Source: Methanospirillum stamsii (GTDB lineage Archaea; Halobacteriota; Methanomicrobia; Methanomicrobiales; Methanospirillaceae). Taken from it: a stretch of 64,000 nucleotides of DNA. The stretch lies in contig NZ_CP176366.1 of NCBI RefSeq assembly GCF_046244385.1, forward strand, positions 3,658,001 to 3,722,000, in the 5' to 3' direction. Of the stretch, positions 19,046 to 28,537 are shown in pieces (position 1 is the stretch's first letter; each line of letters starts with the position of its first letter). Under the pieces are notes generated by a model, which was not told the origin of the DNA, made no database searches, and saw only the letters and a program-made list of their open reading frames with translations. Position numbers and translations under genes: made by a program.

Positions 19046-19978
19046 ATGACAGGAGATTTGATACAGCTGAACCATATTGCTCTTTATGTTACCAACCTCG
19101 AGCGAAGTATCCGGTTTTATGAGGATATTCTGCATATGCAGGCTTTTGGTCCGGTCCATCTCGGATCGATATCCACCAGCGGGCAACTTATCGGAAAGGC
19201 AGTATCAGGTGGTCACGGACTTTTAAAAGGAATAATTGGTGGCATCTCATCCAGAGCAGTTAAAGACCAGTATACGGATATTGCTCTTCTTTCATCCACT
19301 GGCTCCGGATATGATATTCTCCTTATCCAGGAACGGCATCCTGATTCAGATAATACAAAATCAGTTGATGGGAAGACGATATTCGGATTTTCATGTACAC
19401 TCTCACCATCTGTTGATATGGAAATTCTTGGATGGGATCTTCATCAGGCAGAGGCAAATTTTGAATGGGGAGATCCCGGACTTGATGGAACGGTATTTAC
19501 AGAGGATGCTCAGTATCACTCACTCTATGTCAAGGACCCGGAGGGAAGGATTATTGAATTAAAGCCGGACACAGAAAATACAAAAACTGGGGGTTTTATC
19601 ACCAGTCTTGACTCAATAATCCTTCATGTGACCTATCCGGATATCAGTAAAAAGTACTACCTTGAAGAATTACACTTCCGGATTGATTCGGATTCAGGCA
19701 ATAAAATTACAGGAAAACGAATTATTTCGCTAACTAACCAGTCAGGGAAAAGATGCGTAACCCTCTATGGTCTGACAACACCGGATGGAAATCCTGTGCA
19801 GACTGGAGGATATGGACTGGATCATTTTGCCCTCTCCGGTTTGGAGGAGAAGGGAGAGAAAAATTATCCTGGACTGGATTTAAAAATGGATCCGGATACC
19901 TTGCAGGAAAAAACAAATTCTTCCTATATCCATGATAGCGATGGATACTGGATTGAATGCTGCCAATATCAGGAATAA
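19046..19978 (+). CDS. Two-domain VOC (glyoxalase/extradiol dioxygenase-like) protein
   Basis: A 310-residue protein with two vicinal-oxygen-chelate repeats. The first starts LNHIALYVTNLERSIRFYED and ends HSLYVKDPEGRIIELK. The second starts LDSIILHVTYPDISKKYYLE and ends YIHDSDGYWIECCQ. Metal ligands expected for the fold (H near each start, E near each end) are visible, so it could be an active metalloenzyme; the substrate is unknown. It sits 24 bp upstream of the Cas1 homologue on the same strand, so the two may be co-transcribed. Confidence 0.8.
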   Translation: MTGDLIQLNHIALYVTNLERSIRFYEDILHMQAFGPVHLGSISTSGQLIGKAVSGGHGLLKGIIGGISSRAVKDQYTDIALLSSTGSGYDILLIQERHPDSDNTKSVDGKTIFGFSCTLSPSVDMEILGWDLHQAEANFEWGDPGLDGTVFTEDAQYHSLYVKDPEGRIIELKPDTENTKTGGFITSLDSIILHVTYPDISKKYYLEELHFRIDSDSGNKITGKRIISLTNQSGKRCVTLYGLTTPDGNPVQTGGYGLDHFALSGLEEKGEKNYPGLDLKMDPDTLQEKTNSSYIHDSDGYWIECCQYQE

Positions 19979-20002
19979 TCGTTCCTGATTTTAAGAAATT
20001 CT

Positions 20003-20935
20003 ATGAAAACAGGAAACTGGAAAATTGTAGGCGGATTTGGTGCACACATCAAATCAAACCGGACAGAATTAATCATTCAGCATAAGGGAATAATAAAAGA
20101 AACTCCAATAAATGAAATCTCTCATTTGGTAATTTTTGGTGGCCACAACATCCAGACTTCCACGATTACCACTCTTATCAAGGAAGGAGTTTTCATCTCT
20201 TTTTGTGAATCTGATGGGGAACCGGTAGGGTATATGGCCCCTTATGATTATTCATCATTCAGGGAAATCCAGGAACTTCAGAAATCAGTTGCTCCATATT
20301 CATACGCATTTACCTGTGCTCTCGGATCCATCAGAACAAGAATTCTCACAATTGAAAAATATGCCGAAATATTCGGGCCGGATATCATTTATTCAGGTGA
20401 ACTGGATCTTTTGTCAGGGTACAGTAAAGAACTGGAAAATATGGTCCGGATTGAAGAACTTCGAAGAATCGAGAAGCTTGTTCGTGATATGTATTATGAA
20501 ATAATCAGCAGGTTTATTGATCCATCCTTGCATTTTAAAAGAAGAACGGTTAGACCATATTCAGATCCGGTAAATGCAATACTGTCGTTTGGATACGGAA
20601 TGCTTTCTTCTGCATTTACCCGGGCTGTTGTTGGGGGTTATTTAGACCCATCAGCCGGATTTTTGAACAGAGGGAACCAGGCATTAGTGCAGGACCTCAT
20701 TAATTGCTGGAAATGTGAAATGATTGATAAAGCAGCAATAGAATTTATCAGATCCGACGATTTTAACGTAAAAGGATACGAAATTTCACACGGACGATGT
20801 ATCCTGAAAGAGGATATAATTCAGCAGTTAATTACCATTTTTTCGAGTACCATCAACCCGGATCTCATTGATTCACAGGTGGAAAATCTTATTCAGGCAT
20901 TAAAAGGAGAATCACAATTTTCAATTCTCCGATAA
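20003..20935 (+). CDS. Stand-alone Cas1 homologue with substituted catalytic residues
   Basis: A 310-residue Cas1-family protein. The N-terminal beta domain is followed by the helical domain with the diagnostic stretches VRPYSDPVNAILSFGYGML, GYLDPSAGFLN and ALVQDLINCWK. By eye against Cas1 enzymes, the metal ligand glutamate is kept (E157, in RRIEK). The catalytic histidine is replaced by N222 (GFLN instead of GFLH), and the acidic residue three positions after the conserved D231 is replaced by N234. No Cas2, other cas gene or CRISPR array lies in the window. Stand-alone Cas1 proteins are known in methanogens; this one looks catalytically impaired. It lies downstream of the VOC gene. Confidence 0.88.
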   Translation: MKTGNWKIVGGFGAHIKSNRTELIIQHKGIIKETPINEISHLVIFGGHNIQTSTITTLIKEGVFISFCESDGEPVGYMAPYDYSSFREIQELQKSVAPYSYAFTCALGSIRTRILTIEKYAEIFGPDIIYSGELDLLSGYSKELENMVRIEELRRIEKLVRDMYYEIISRFIDPSLHFKRRTVRPYSDPVNAILSFGYGMLSSAFTRAVVGGYLDPSAGFLNRGNQALVQDLINCWKCEMIDKAAIEFIRSDDFNVKGYEISHGRCILKEDIIQQLITIFSSTINPDLIDSQVENLIQALKGESQFSILR

Positions 20936-20963
20936 TCAGATGAGCTGACAAGTTCTTTTTTGC

Positions 20964-20989
20964 GATAATGACAGCAGCAGGTCATTATC
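20964..20989. terminator. Hairpin between convergent Cas1 and GlmM genes
   Basis: A perfect 9-bp stem GATAATGAC / GTCATTATC with an 8-base loop, followed by ATTTTTC and a very T-rich stretch. It lies between convergent genes and is likely a bidirectional terminator. Confidence 0.5.
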
Positions 20990-21142
20990 ATTTTTCACAT
21001 TATATTTTCTTCACAGTATATGTTTTTTTTAATATTTTTCGTTGTATTTTATATTTTGTAATATATAGCATAATAAGGTTTATTATATGAATGTTGTGAT
21101 CCAGAAAAATTAATAAAATAATAATAGAATTATAAAAATAAA

Positions 21143-22498
21143 TTATATAAAAGAGGATATACAGGAGAGCAGTTCTGTTTCAAAACTCTTTGCAAACGCC
21201 TCATCTATTGATTCAACATATAATCTGACCAGTGGCTCGGTTCCTGATGGCCGGATGAGAGCCCAGGCATCTTTACGGTCGATTCGTATTCCATCAACCA
21301 GGTTCAGCGAGTCTTGAGCGAATTTTTCTTTAACGGCAGCAAGAATCTGTTCTGCATTCTTTGTATGGAATTTATGTTTAAGCATAACAGAAGGAGGAAG
21401 AGCATCAACAAGAGATGATAACGGCTGTTTTTTGTTTGCAAGGAGTATCACCATCATCGCTGCGGTCATTCCTCCATCCCTGCAGAACTGGTGATTCGGA
21501 TAAATAAGCCCGCCATTTCCTTCACCGCCAAAAACCACCGGTTTTCCTTCTGAAAGAAGTGCCCTCATCCGACGTGCAACATAGATACTGCCAACAGCAG
21601 TGTAATCGACCATGCAGCCATGAGGAGAGATAACAGTTTCAATAAGCCGTGAGGTGCTGACCGGAGTTACCAGTACACCTTTTTTATTGGAACAGATATA
21701 TTCGGCAACAAGAGCAAATTCCTTATTTTCCTCAACAAACCGGCCTTTATCGTCAATGAATACTGCCCGATCAGCATCCCCGTCGTGAGCAACTCCGAAT
21801 GCTGCACCGGTTGAAACAACCATGTCAGCCAGTGGAGCGAGCCCTTCTATGGAGGGTTCCGGGTCCCGGGCGGGGAAATTTCCATCAGGATAGGCATTGA
21901 GAGTAAAAACCTGACAACCGATTGACTTTAAAATTTCCGCGGTTGTCCGGAAAGCTGCACCACAACCAGGATCGATGACAACTTTCATCCCCTCCCCAAT
22001 CTTCTCCGGAACTTTTTTGACGACTCCTTCGATATACTTTGTAACCAGGTCACCTTCAGGGATTATCACCCCGACATCCTTCCATTCTTTCAGATCAAAA
22101 TTGTAAGAAAAGACACGTTCTTCTATCTCGATGGATGCTTCATCATCCATTTCAGTCCCATCTTTTTCGATAACCTTAACCCCATTATATTCACCCGGAT
22201 TATGGGATGCAGTAATTACCACTCCGGCACTGTACCGGTTCATGACAATGTACTGAAGAGCGGGCGTTGGAAGAATTCCACAATCAATGACATCACAGCC
22301 TGTTGCCATAAGACCTGCTTTCATTGCATTAATTAATGCAGGCCCTGAGGTCCTGGTATCCATACCAACAGCAATAGTCCCAGGGCGCATTGACCCGACC
22401 GCCATTCCAATCTTCATAACAAGGTCCGGAGTAATCAGTTCGCCAACAATACCCCGGACTCCGTTTGTTCCAAATAATTGCTTCTTCTTTTCAGACAT
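21143..22498 (-). CDS. glmM: Phosphoglucosamine mutase / phosphohexomutase
   Basis: A 451-residue alpha-D-phosphohexomutase. Start FGTNGVRGIVGELITP, active-site phosphoserine loop TASHNPGEYNGVK, metal-binding loop DGDADR, sugar-specificity loop GGEGNGGLIYP, and phosphate-binding RPSGTEPLVRLYVE are all present. These fit archaeal GlmM-type enzymes that convert glucosamine-6-P to glucosamine-1-P for UDP-GlcNAc; phosphomannomutase activity is possible. The start codon overlaps by one base the stop of the upstream DUF5806-like gene, so the two form an operon. Confidence 0.93.
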   Translation of the reverse strand: MSEKKKQLFGTNGVRGIVGELITPDLVMKIGMAVGSMRPGTIAVGMDTRTSGPALINAMKAGLMATGCDVIDCGILPTPALQYIVMNRYSAGVVITASHNPGEYNGVKVIEKDGTEMDDEASIEIEERVFSYNFDLKEWKDVGVIIPEGDLVTKYIEGVVKKVPEKIGEGMKVVIDPGCGAAFRTTAEILKSIGCQVFTLNAYPDGNFPARDPEPSIEGLAPLADMVVSTGAAFGVAHDGDADRAVFIDDKGRFVEENKEFALVAEYICSNKKGVLVTPVSTSRLIETVISPHGCMVDYTAVGSIYVARRMRALLSEGKPVVFGGEGNGGLIYPNHQFCRDGGMTAAMMVILLANKKQPLSSLVDALPPSVMLKHKFHTKNAEQILAAVKEKFAQDSLNLVDGIRIDRKDAWALIRPSGTEPLVRLYVESIDEAFAKSFETELLSCISSFI

Positions 22499-23109
22499 TA
22501 GGCATCTTGTGTTAAATCATCAGGATTAAGACCTGGATTTTCTATCTGCTCTTCTTCTGGTTGAGATTCGGATTTCTTTCTTTTTTCCTGTTTTTCTTTT
22601 AACTGTTCCTCACGAATTTTCAGGAGACGAGATGATGCAAGAGCAACATGGCGCATTACCTCAGTAACGCGATCTTCTATCTCTATTTCATCATCGACCT
22701 CAATAGAAGTACTCTCAATCTCCATGAGAAACCGGGCTACTTCACTAACCTCGAATAATAAATCATCCAGTTCTTCCGGGGTGTAAAAACCACACATTGC
22801 CCCGTACAAAAAAGTAGCTCCTGCTTTACTGACTTTCTTTTTAAAAGAACTCCGGGCCTGGTTTACTGCCTGCGGAGTATACGTTCCGGTCATAAATGGG
22901 ACCAGTTCAGGAAGATTTTTCCCGATATATGTCATTTCAGCACCGGATGAAGTCTGAAAATCTGAACATAACCTGGAGATTGCCCATTCCCTGGCAGTAA
23001 TGAATGTCCTCTTCCGAAGAAACTGGTTTACCTGGGAGTATGATGCACCGTCAACCTTCCTGAACTTGTGATACTTTGTTGGATCCCGTGAACGGAATGA
23101 AGTTGACAT
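22498..23109 (-). CDS. DUF5806-like archaeal protein
   Basis: A 203-residue protein with a strongly conserved-looking core (YHKFRKVDGASYSQVNQFLR, AREWAISRLCSDF, VNQARSSFKKKVSKAGATFL) that I recognise from euryarchaeal proteins of unknown function, also common in haloarchaea. The fold appears mostly helical. The last 40 residues are a charged, glutamine/glutamate-rich tail. There are no membrane segments. It is the first gene of a two-gene operon with glmM. Function unknown; conserved archaeal distribution suggests an informational or envelope housekeeping role, which is inference only. Confidence 0.75.
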   Translation of the reverse strand: MSTSFRSRDPTKYHKFRKVDGASYSQVNQFLRKRTFITAREWAISRLCSDFQTSSGAEMTYIGKNLPELVPFMTGTYTPQAVNQARSSFKKKVSKAGATFLYGAMCGFYTPEELDDLLFEVSEVARFLMEIESTSIEVDDEIEIEDRVTEVMRHVALASSRLLKIREEQLKEKQEKRKKSESQPEEEQIENPGLNPDDLTQDA

Positions 23110-23220
23110 GAGAAGTACCGTTAGAATTGCCTCACAGATAAGTCCACGGTAAAAAGAATTACCAGATAGACGGGGGGTTTTTTATATCTGACATACAACA
23201 TGTATAGGGGTTGTCCCAAA

Positions 23221-23292
23221 GCCCAGATAGTGTAGTGGCCTATCATGTCGGCCTGTCACGCCGACGACTCGGATTCGAATTCCGATCTGGGC
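23221..23292 (+). tRNA. tRNA-Asp (GTC)
   Basis: A 72-nt cloverleaf. Acceptor stem GCCCAGA pairs with TCTGGGC, the anticodon stem TCGGC/GCCGA encloses loop CTGTCAC with anticodon GTC, and the T-arm has TTCGAAT. No intron and no encoded CCA. Confidence 0.95.
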
Positions 23293-23304
23293 GTCTTGTT
23301 TTTA

Positions 23305-25125
23305 TCAGTTTTTATCTTCAGTATATCCTCCATATCCAACTCTTATCTCAAATCGTGCTCCCTTTCCTCCTTCTCCGGTTTCATGGATAGTAATACCAGT
23401 AATCGATAGGATCTCTCTGACAAGGAAAAGACCAAGGCCGGTATTACTTCCATATCCCCGTTCAAATACTGTTTCTTTCAGGTCATCAGGAATCCCGATG
23501 CCATCATCTTCACACAAAATACAGACGAAATCGCCATCATGATAGTAGGAAAAACGGATGAGCGATAAAAATTCACCACCATGACGGAGAGCATTGTCAA
23601 TAAGATTGAAAAAAACCCGTTCCAAAAGTGGATCAGCATAGATAATAAGCCCGTATAATTCATTAACAATCCTGACTTTTTCTGGAATACCAATTTCCGA
23701 AACTCTCTGAACAAGAGTTCCAACATCCTTCCACTCCGGCGAGTGGATACCAAGGTCCTGGTATACACGGGAAAATTCTATCTGGTCCTGAATTAACCTG
23801 GCAGCATCATTAATAATACTGATAATCTTCTTCGTTTCCAGATCATCATCTGGTTTTCCCAGAAGAGGTACAAGACCCAGGATTACAGAAACACGATTTC
23901 GAATGTCATGCCGTGTAATACTGGAAAGGAGATTTAATTTTTCATTCGTCCGGATTAATGCCCGTTCCGCCATAATCCGGGGAGTGATATCACGCATGCT
24001 CTGAATAGCCCCGATGATCTGACCCTTTGAATCATACAAAGGACCAGCCATGGATGAGAAATGTTTTCCCCCTTTGCCCATCCGGGGAAAAGACTCTTCA
24101 ATAAATAAGGAATCACCGACTCTGCTCACATCCGGAAAAAACTCCATGACTGCAGTTTCTTTGTTAAGAACAGCATTAAGCAGCATTGGCCTTTTTTCCC
24201 CATAAAAGGGTATGGCGTACTCATATTTTCCCCGGCCGATGATATCAGAGTCAGGAATCCCTGTGAGTATCTCCATGGCATGGTTCCAGAAAATGACCCA
24301 TCCATCCTTATCAACGACAAACGTCGCATCAGGAAGACGAGAGATGACATCCCGGAGTTGACGCGCTGATTCGCGGAGAGCTCCACTCTCAACCACCGCC
24401 TTCCAGGCAGTCCGCTGCCCGGTTATATCCTGCACATTAAGTGACCAGAATGCATTGACTTTTGTTCTTCCGGAAAGAATCGTCAGGTTATGAAATGCTG
24501 GAAATATGCTCCCATCCTGCCTTACATGATCTAACTCAAATGTGGTGTGTCCGGAATGTAGAGCTTTTTCCAGAAATGGAATGAATTGTTTATCAGGATA
24601 ACCGGAAACTGAGGAAAATGGACTCCTCCCAATGAACCATTCCGGCTCAGTTCCATGCATTGATGAATAGGCAGTATTCACATAATCGACAACATCACCT
24701 GTCCCTGTCACAATACCGGTACTGGTATTTTCAACAATATTGGCCAGTTTTTGAAGTGATGTCTCAAATTTTTTTCTTTCAGATATATCTATTGCAAATC
24801 CACGAAAACCAATAATGTCAGTTCCGGTCCTGATAGGTGCAGCATATATAACCAGGGGGAATATATCACCATCCTTCGTAAGACCGGAATATTCCTTCCC
24901 GCTTATGGTTTTACCATCCCGGATCATCTGAAGGGACGATAAAAACAACTGATGATCCTCTGAATCGATAAGGTTTAAAATATGAAGACCTGATTCAAAA
25001 TCTGTGCTGGAATACCCGGAGATTTCAAACCCCATCTGATTTAGAAAGGTAATATTTCCTTTCATATCACATTCAAACACAAATTCCGGAAGGAGGTCTG
25101 CAAGTTCCCGGTATTTTTTTTTCAC
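23305..25125 (-). CDS. PAS sensor histidine kinase (kinase half of a frameshifted gene)
   Basis: A 606-residue reading frame with three to four PAS domains (the first starts YRELADLLPEFVFECDMKGN). A Methanospirillum-style H-box follows (LLSSITRHDIRNRVSV), then a GHKL ATPase with NLIDNALRHGG, EDDGIGIPDD and GYGSNTGLGLFL. The apparent GTG start at 25125 lies within a run of nine A. The upstream frame ends in SEKKIPGT, while this frame reads KKKYRELADL. Joining them gives SEKKYRELADL, the usual linker-to-PAS junction. I therefore consider this the 3' part of one longer gene together with 25073..26209. Confidence 0.85.
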   Translation of the reverse strand: MKKKYRELADLLPEFVFECDMKGNITFLNQMGFEISGYSSTDFESGLHILNLIDSEDHQLFLSSLQMIRDGKTISGKEYSGLTKDGDIFPLVIYAAPIRTGTDIIGFRGFAIDISERKKFETSLQKLANIVENTSTGIVTGTGDVVDYVNTAYSSMHGTEPEWFIGRSPFSSVSGYPDKQFIPFLEKALHSGHTTFELDHVRQDGSIFPAFHNLTILSGRTKVNAFWSLNVQDITGQRTAWKAVVESGALRESARQLRDVISRLPDATFVVDKDGWVIFWNHAMEILTGIPDSDIIGRGKYEYAIPFYGEKRPMLLNAVLNKETAVMEFFPDVSRVGDSLFIEESFPRMGKGGKHFSSMAGPLYDSKGQIIGAIQSMRDITPRIMAERALIRTNEKLNLLSSITRHDIRNRVSVILGLVPLLGKPDDDLETKKIISIINDAARLIQDQIEFSRVYQDLGIHSPEWKDVGTLVQRVSEIGIPEKVRIVNELYGLIIYADPLLERVFFNLIDNALRHGGEFLSLIRFSYYHDGDFVCILCEDDGIGIPDDLKETVFERGYGSNTGLGLFLVREILSITGITIHETGEGGKGARFEIRVGYGGYTEDKN

Positions 25126-26209
25126 TCTCGGTTAAAAGAAGAACATGTTCCTCCAGTTGTCTTCTTGACCGATTTAACTCCAGAAAAATGGGGTGAATTT
25201 CCTGTGCCAGCCTGCTGAATTCATCATCACCTTCCAGAAGTGATTCTGATGATTTTTTACGTTCACTTGACCGGATTTTTATCTGCTCAATAAGAGTATG
25301 TAACCGGGACAGGACCAGCCGGTCAATCATTACCAGGGATACCAGGATAACGACAAGGCCCAGAGCCAGCAGAATAACAATATAAATAAATATTGTGGAT
25401 TTTCCCCGGTTGATAATATCCCTTTGAATGAGAACATCTAATTTAAGAAAACCATTGGAATCTATCGTTGGGATAAGGGTTGATCCGGTAATATTCGTGT
25501 CAGATAATGGAACTACAGTAATACGAGTCCCATCTTCCATTGTTAAAGGCTTGGAAGCAGGCAGAGATATCACCGGTTCAGACTGCCAATTTATCGAGAG
25601 AGAGAGATCAGAGATATCCGAAAGGGTATTGATCTTTTCATCATCAAGATATTCTCCAAAAATCAGGGTCCCTCCGGAAGGCCCCTCATATATGCTGGTA
25701 ATAACCGGTTGGGCGACAATAAAAGAGTCACCTTCCGGGAGATGAATAAATCCGGAATGAGTATCCAGAATTGAATCAAAGGATAATAACCCGGGTATTG
25801 AAAGGATTTTTGTGACAGCATCAGGAGGCAGGGGCCCCAGGGATTCTTCAGAAACATTTTTCAACGCAGAATATTTGACTGAATTATCACTACGCAGATA
25901 AATAACGAAATCTATCCCGATGTTATGTATCGATTCGTAATTTATATTGCGTTCAATATATGCATCGTTTTTATCCCTTACAAAATCGTACGTCTCATCC
26001 CATCTGGACCAGTCTGTAGTTACTGCAATAAACTGTTGATTTTCATAATCAAGCATTTTGAGACTTTTCATCATCTTCTGAGTTACATCATCCTGCTCAA
26101 ACTGAGCATAACTTTGAGTTAATAGGGTATTAGAAAAAAGAATGATGATGAAAATGCCACCAAGGAGAGTAAGCCCGATTATTAAGAATGTTTTTATCCG
26201 CAGATCCAT
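25073..26209 (-). CDS. CHASE4-like membrane sensor (sensor half of a frameshifted gene)
   Basis: A 378-residue frame. An N-terminal membrane helix (IKTFLIIGLTLLGGIFIIIL) is followed by an extracytoplasmic CHASE4-like sensor domain (DWSRWDETYDFV, then INYESIHNIGIDFVIYL), a second helix (FIYIVILLALGLVVILVSLV), then a HAMP-like linker and coiled coil ending LTESEKK. After the A9 run the frame runs into IPGTCRPPSGICV and stops. This tail is a frameshift product: the next frame continues directly into the PAS/kinase protein. The full gene would span 26209 down to 23305 and encode a sensor kinase of about 965 residues. Confidence 0.85.
   Translation of the reverse strand: MDLRIKTFLIIGLTLLGGIFIIILFSNTLLTQSYAQFEQDDVTQKMMKSLKMLDYENQQFIAVTTDWSRWDETYDFVRDKNDAYIERNINYESIHNIGIDFVIYLRSDNSVKYSALKNVSEESLGPLPPDAVTKILSIPGLLSFDSILDTHSGFIHLPEGDSFIVAQPVITSIYEGPSGGTLIFGEYLDDEKINTLSDISDLSLSINWQSEPVISLPASKPLTMEDGTRITVVPLSDTNITGSTLIPTIDSNGFLKLDVLIQRDIINRGKSTIFIYIVILLALGLVVILVSLVMIDRLVLSRLHTLIEQIKIRSSERKKSSESLLEGDDEFSRLAQEIHPIFLELNRSRRQLEEHVLLLTESEKKIPGTCRPPSGICV
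25114..25122 (-). repeat. A9 homopolymer at frameshift point
   Basis: Nine A on the coding strand in the context GTG-A9-TACCGG. With eight A the sensor and kinase frames fuse. It may be a slippage or phase-variation site, a fixed mutation, or a sequencing error. Confidence 0.6.
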
Positions 26210-26271
26210 TGCGCAGTTCCCCCATCCCGGCTTAAAGCCGATTCAGGATGGCATCTCACCAGAAAGACGGA

Positions 26272-27018
26272 TTATTGAGGTGTGGTAATACTGATGAATG
26301 ATCCTGAATATATTCCAAATACATTCATAATCGGGCGGGCAGTAATTATACATTGCCTCATCTGACCATCAAAGGGAATTGCTACGGGTATTTTTGAATC
26401 GTCAGAACCTCTGAAAAATGACGGAGATATCTGGATGGAGGGATTTATTACCGATAGACCCTCCCGGATATCCCTTAAAAAAATCGCCTGACCATTCTCA
26501 TGGAATAATTCTTCAGCAGCCTGATTTGCCCAGATAATAGATAATTCAGAATCCACCAGAACCACAGGATGTACAGAATCGGATATCTGAACACACATGG
26601 ACTGAGTAAGACCTGCCTTTTTTCCTTCGGTTGTAAGAAGCATCTTTTCACATAAGGCCAACGCAACATGAATTGAGCTTACAAGAAGATTGGGGTTGAC
26701 CGGTTTTAAAAGAAAACCAAAGGGAAGGGAACGAATAGCTTTTTCAAATATCGTATGTTCATCATGGCCGGTAACAAAGATAACCGGAATCGTAAAGAGA
26801 TTGAAGAGTTCTGCAGCAGTTTTTATACCAGACATCTCTCCGGCAAGGTCGATATCCATTAATACTATATCAGGTCTTTCAGCAGCAACCTGTTCAATCG
26901 CCTGTTCACCAGAATTAACCGGAGTCTGAAGGATAAAACCATTATCACGAAGCATCGATATTAGTACGCGAACAATAATCTCGTCATCTTCTACAATAAG
27001 AACCCTTTTTTCAGGCAT
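26272..27018 (-). CDS. Response regulator with C-terminal PAS-like domain
   Basis: A 248-residue protein. Residues 1-~120 form a receiver domain: acidic pocket VEDDEI, phosphoacceptor in VLMDIDLAG, threonine in FVTGHDEH and lysine in FLLKPVN. Residues ~140-248 look like a PAS fold (VHPVVLVDSELSIIWANQAA). There is no DNA-binding domain, as is usual for methanogen regulators. It lies 62 bp upstream of the sensor kinase gene on the same strand and is the probable partner in a two-component operon. Confidence 0.88.
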   Translation of the reverse strand: MPEKRVLIVEDDEIIVRVLISMLRDNGFILQTPVNSGEQAIEQVAAERPDIVLMDIDLAGEMSGIKTAAELFNLFTIPVIFVTGHDEHTIFEKAIRSLPFGFLLKPVNPNLLVSSIHVALALCEKMLLTTEGKKAGLTQSMCVQISDSVHPVVLVDSELSIIWANQAAEELFHENGQAIFLRDIREGLSVINPSIQISPSFFRGSDDSKIPVAIPFDGQMRQCIITARPIMNVFGIYSGSFISITTPQ

Positions 27019-27181
27019 TTGGAAAAGTCCTCCTGGACAAAGACCGGTGAAGTACTACCCCGTTCGTTTTTGCTATGTCTACTTGGGAATAGACGGTATA
27101 AAGTAATTGCTAGATCATCAGTTTCGCAGAATAGGTATTCTACGAAATTCTTAATATTTTAGAGATTCTAATAATATTATA

Positions 27182-28138
27182 GTGAATCAGGGTTATTTTT
27201 CAGAATGGATTCCCCGGTTTATCCAATATCTGAAAATGAGGAATTATTCGCAGAAAACATTGAGCAGTTATGACATCACCCTTCGGAGGTTTGGTCAGTT
27301 CATCTGGCTGACCAGATCATTCCGGGGTGACCTGTCAAAAAAGTGGGAACACAAAGAGATACTCAGGCTTGAGACCGATGTTCAGGTAACTGCAGCAGAA
27401 ATTTCCCGGTACCTTGAGTTTCTCTCAACAGACAGGGAGTATCATGCTGCAACATACAACAGAATTCTCTCATCACTCTCTTCATTTTACCGCTTTTTGC
27501 TCATGCAGGAAGTAATTGATGCCAATCCGGTTCCAAGAATTGATCGCCCGAAAATAAAAGAGAAAGAACTCAGGTATCTCAAACATAGCCAGGTCATGCG
27601 TCTTTTAAACTCTATTCCGGATGAACGGGACCGGCTTATGATTCGGATTATCTACGCAACAGGTGTCAGGGTCTCTGAACTTTGTACCATGAATGTGGAG
27701 GATGTTGATTTTGATGATCAGATGATCCGGGTACTTGGAAAGGGAGGAAAAATCAGGATGGTTTTTGTGGATGAAGATACTCTTGATGAAATTGCAAACA
27801 TTATTGGAAATCGTCTCTCCGGACCACTCTTTCCAGGACAGTCAGGGAAGTATATATCCACACGAACCGTTCAACTCATTTTCAAAAAATATGCACCCCC
27901 GGGCATTACTCCTCATAAAATCAGGCATAGTTATGCAAGTGAATTATACCGACGCTCAAGAAACCTCAGGGTAGTTCAGGAAAACCTGGGACACGCATCG
28001 ATTAAAACAACAGAGGTCTACCTGCATACAGATGTGGATGAACGCCGTAAGGTTTACCAGGAATTTTTCCCTCTTGCTGGTGACCGGAAAAATCTGAAAT
28101 CTTCAGATACACAGACGATTTTAGATGAGGATACATAG
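27182..28138 (+). CDS. xerA: XerA/XerCD-type tyrosine recombinase
   Basis: A 318-residue site-specific recombinase. The N-terminal SAM-like domain (FIQYLKMRNYSQKTLSSYDI) precedes a catalytic domain with the full set R-K-H-R-H-Y: ATGVRVSELC, GKGGKIR, HKIRHSYASEL, and LGHASIKTTEVYLH with the tyrosine nucleophile. Start GTG at 27182; it ends with TAG. Its intact Xer-like sequence and chromosomal context (no att-like repeats nearby) suggest the host chromosome-dimer resolvase rather than the integrase of an element. Confidence 0.85.
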   Translation: MNQGYFSEWIPRFIQYLKMRNYSQKTLSSYDITLRRFGQFIWLTRSFRGDLSKKWEHKEILRLETDVQVTAAEISRYLEFLSTDREYHAATYNRILSSLSSFYRFLLMQEVIDANPVPRIDRPKIKEKELRYLKHSQVMRLLNSIPDERDRLMIRIIYATGVRVSELCTMNVEDVDFDDQMIRVLGKGGKIRMVFVDEDTLDEIANIIGNRLSGPLFPGQSGKYISTRTVQLIFKKYAPPGITPHKIRHSYASELYRRSRNLRVVQENLGHASIKTTEVYLHTDVDERRKVYQEFFPLAGDRKNLKSSDTQTILDEDT

Positions 28139-28537
28139 ACCATTCGCACGCATGATGGAAAATGGCAGGATATAAAGCCCAAACCAGATATCTGATCGAT
28201 AAAACACCCCATTTTACCAATCATGCTTCACTGGATTATTATCAGGGAGAAGATCTCTACATTGGTACATGAGGATGGAACTAAGGATTATTATAGTGTC
28301 AGTTTGACTGACGGGTAGCGCGAGATAAAAGAATCATACAGAACACTCCAGGAAAGTGAAGCCTGAAAATTTTTTTCAAAAAAAAATATTGGGGAAATAC
28401 GTATGGATTCGGATATTTCTGACAGGATAACGCTATATTTTCCTGGCTTTTTATTGATGCGGAGATAATACCAGTGGGAGAGACTATATCATCGAAGAAC
28501 CAATATGGTAGGGCACGGTATTATTCTGCAATTTATT
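28139..28537. other. Intergenic region with possible small ORF remnant
   Basis: About 400 bp before tRNA-Gln. A frame beginning MLHWIIIREKISTLVHEDG near 28223 stops at a TAG after 31 codons and continues in the same frame for 15 more. A second frame, MAGYKAQTRYLIDKT, lies slightly upstream. Both are too short to call genes and look like remains of a decayed ORF. A T/A-rich stretch TTTTTTTCAAAAAAAAA near 28370 could act as a terminator. Confidence 0.35.

Noticed and set aside
20936..21142. CRISPR array next to the Cas1 homologue
   Set aside because: The intergenic sequence holds one terminator-like hairpin and A/T-rich DNA; no regularly spaced repeat is present there or elsewhere in the window.
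27182..28138. Recombinase at 27.2 kb as the integrase of another element
   Set aside because: It has XerA-like size and motifs, no direct repeats of the nearby tRNA-Gln were found, and its neighbours are housekeeping genes.
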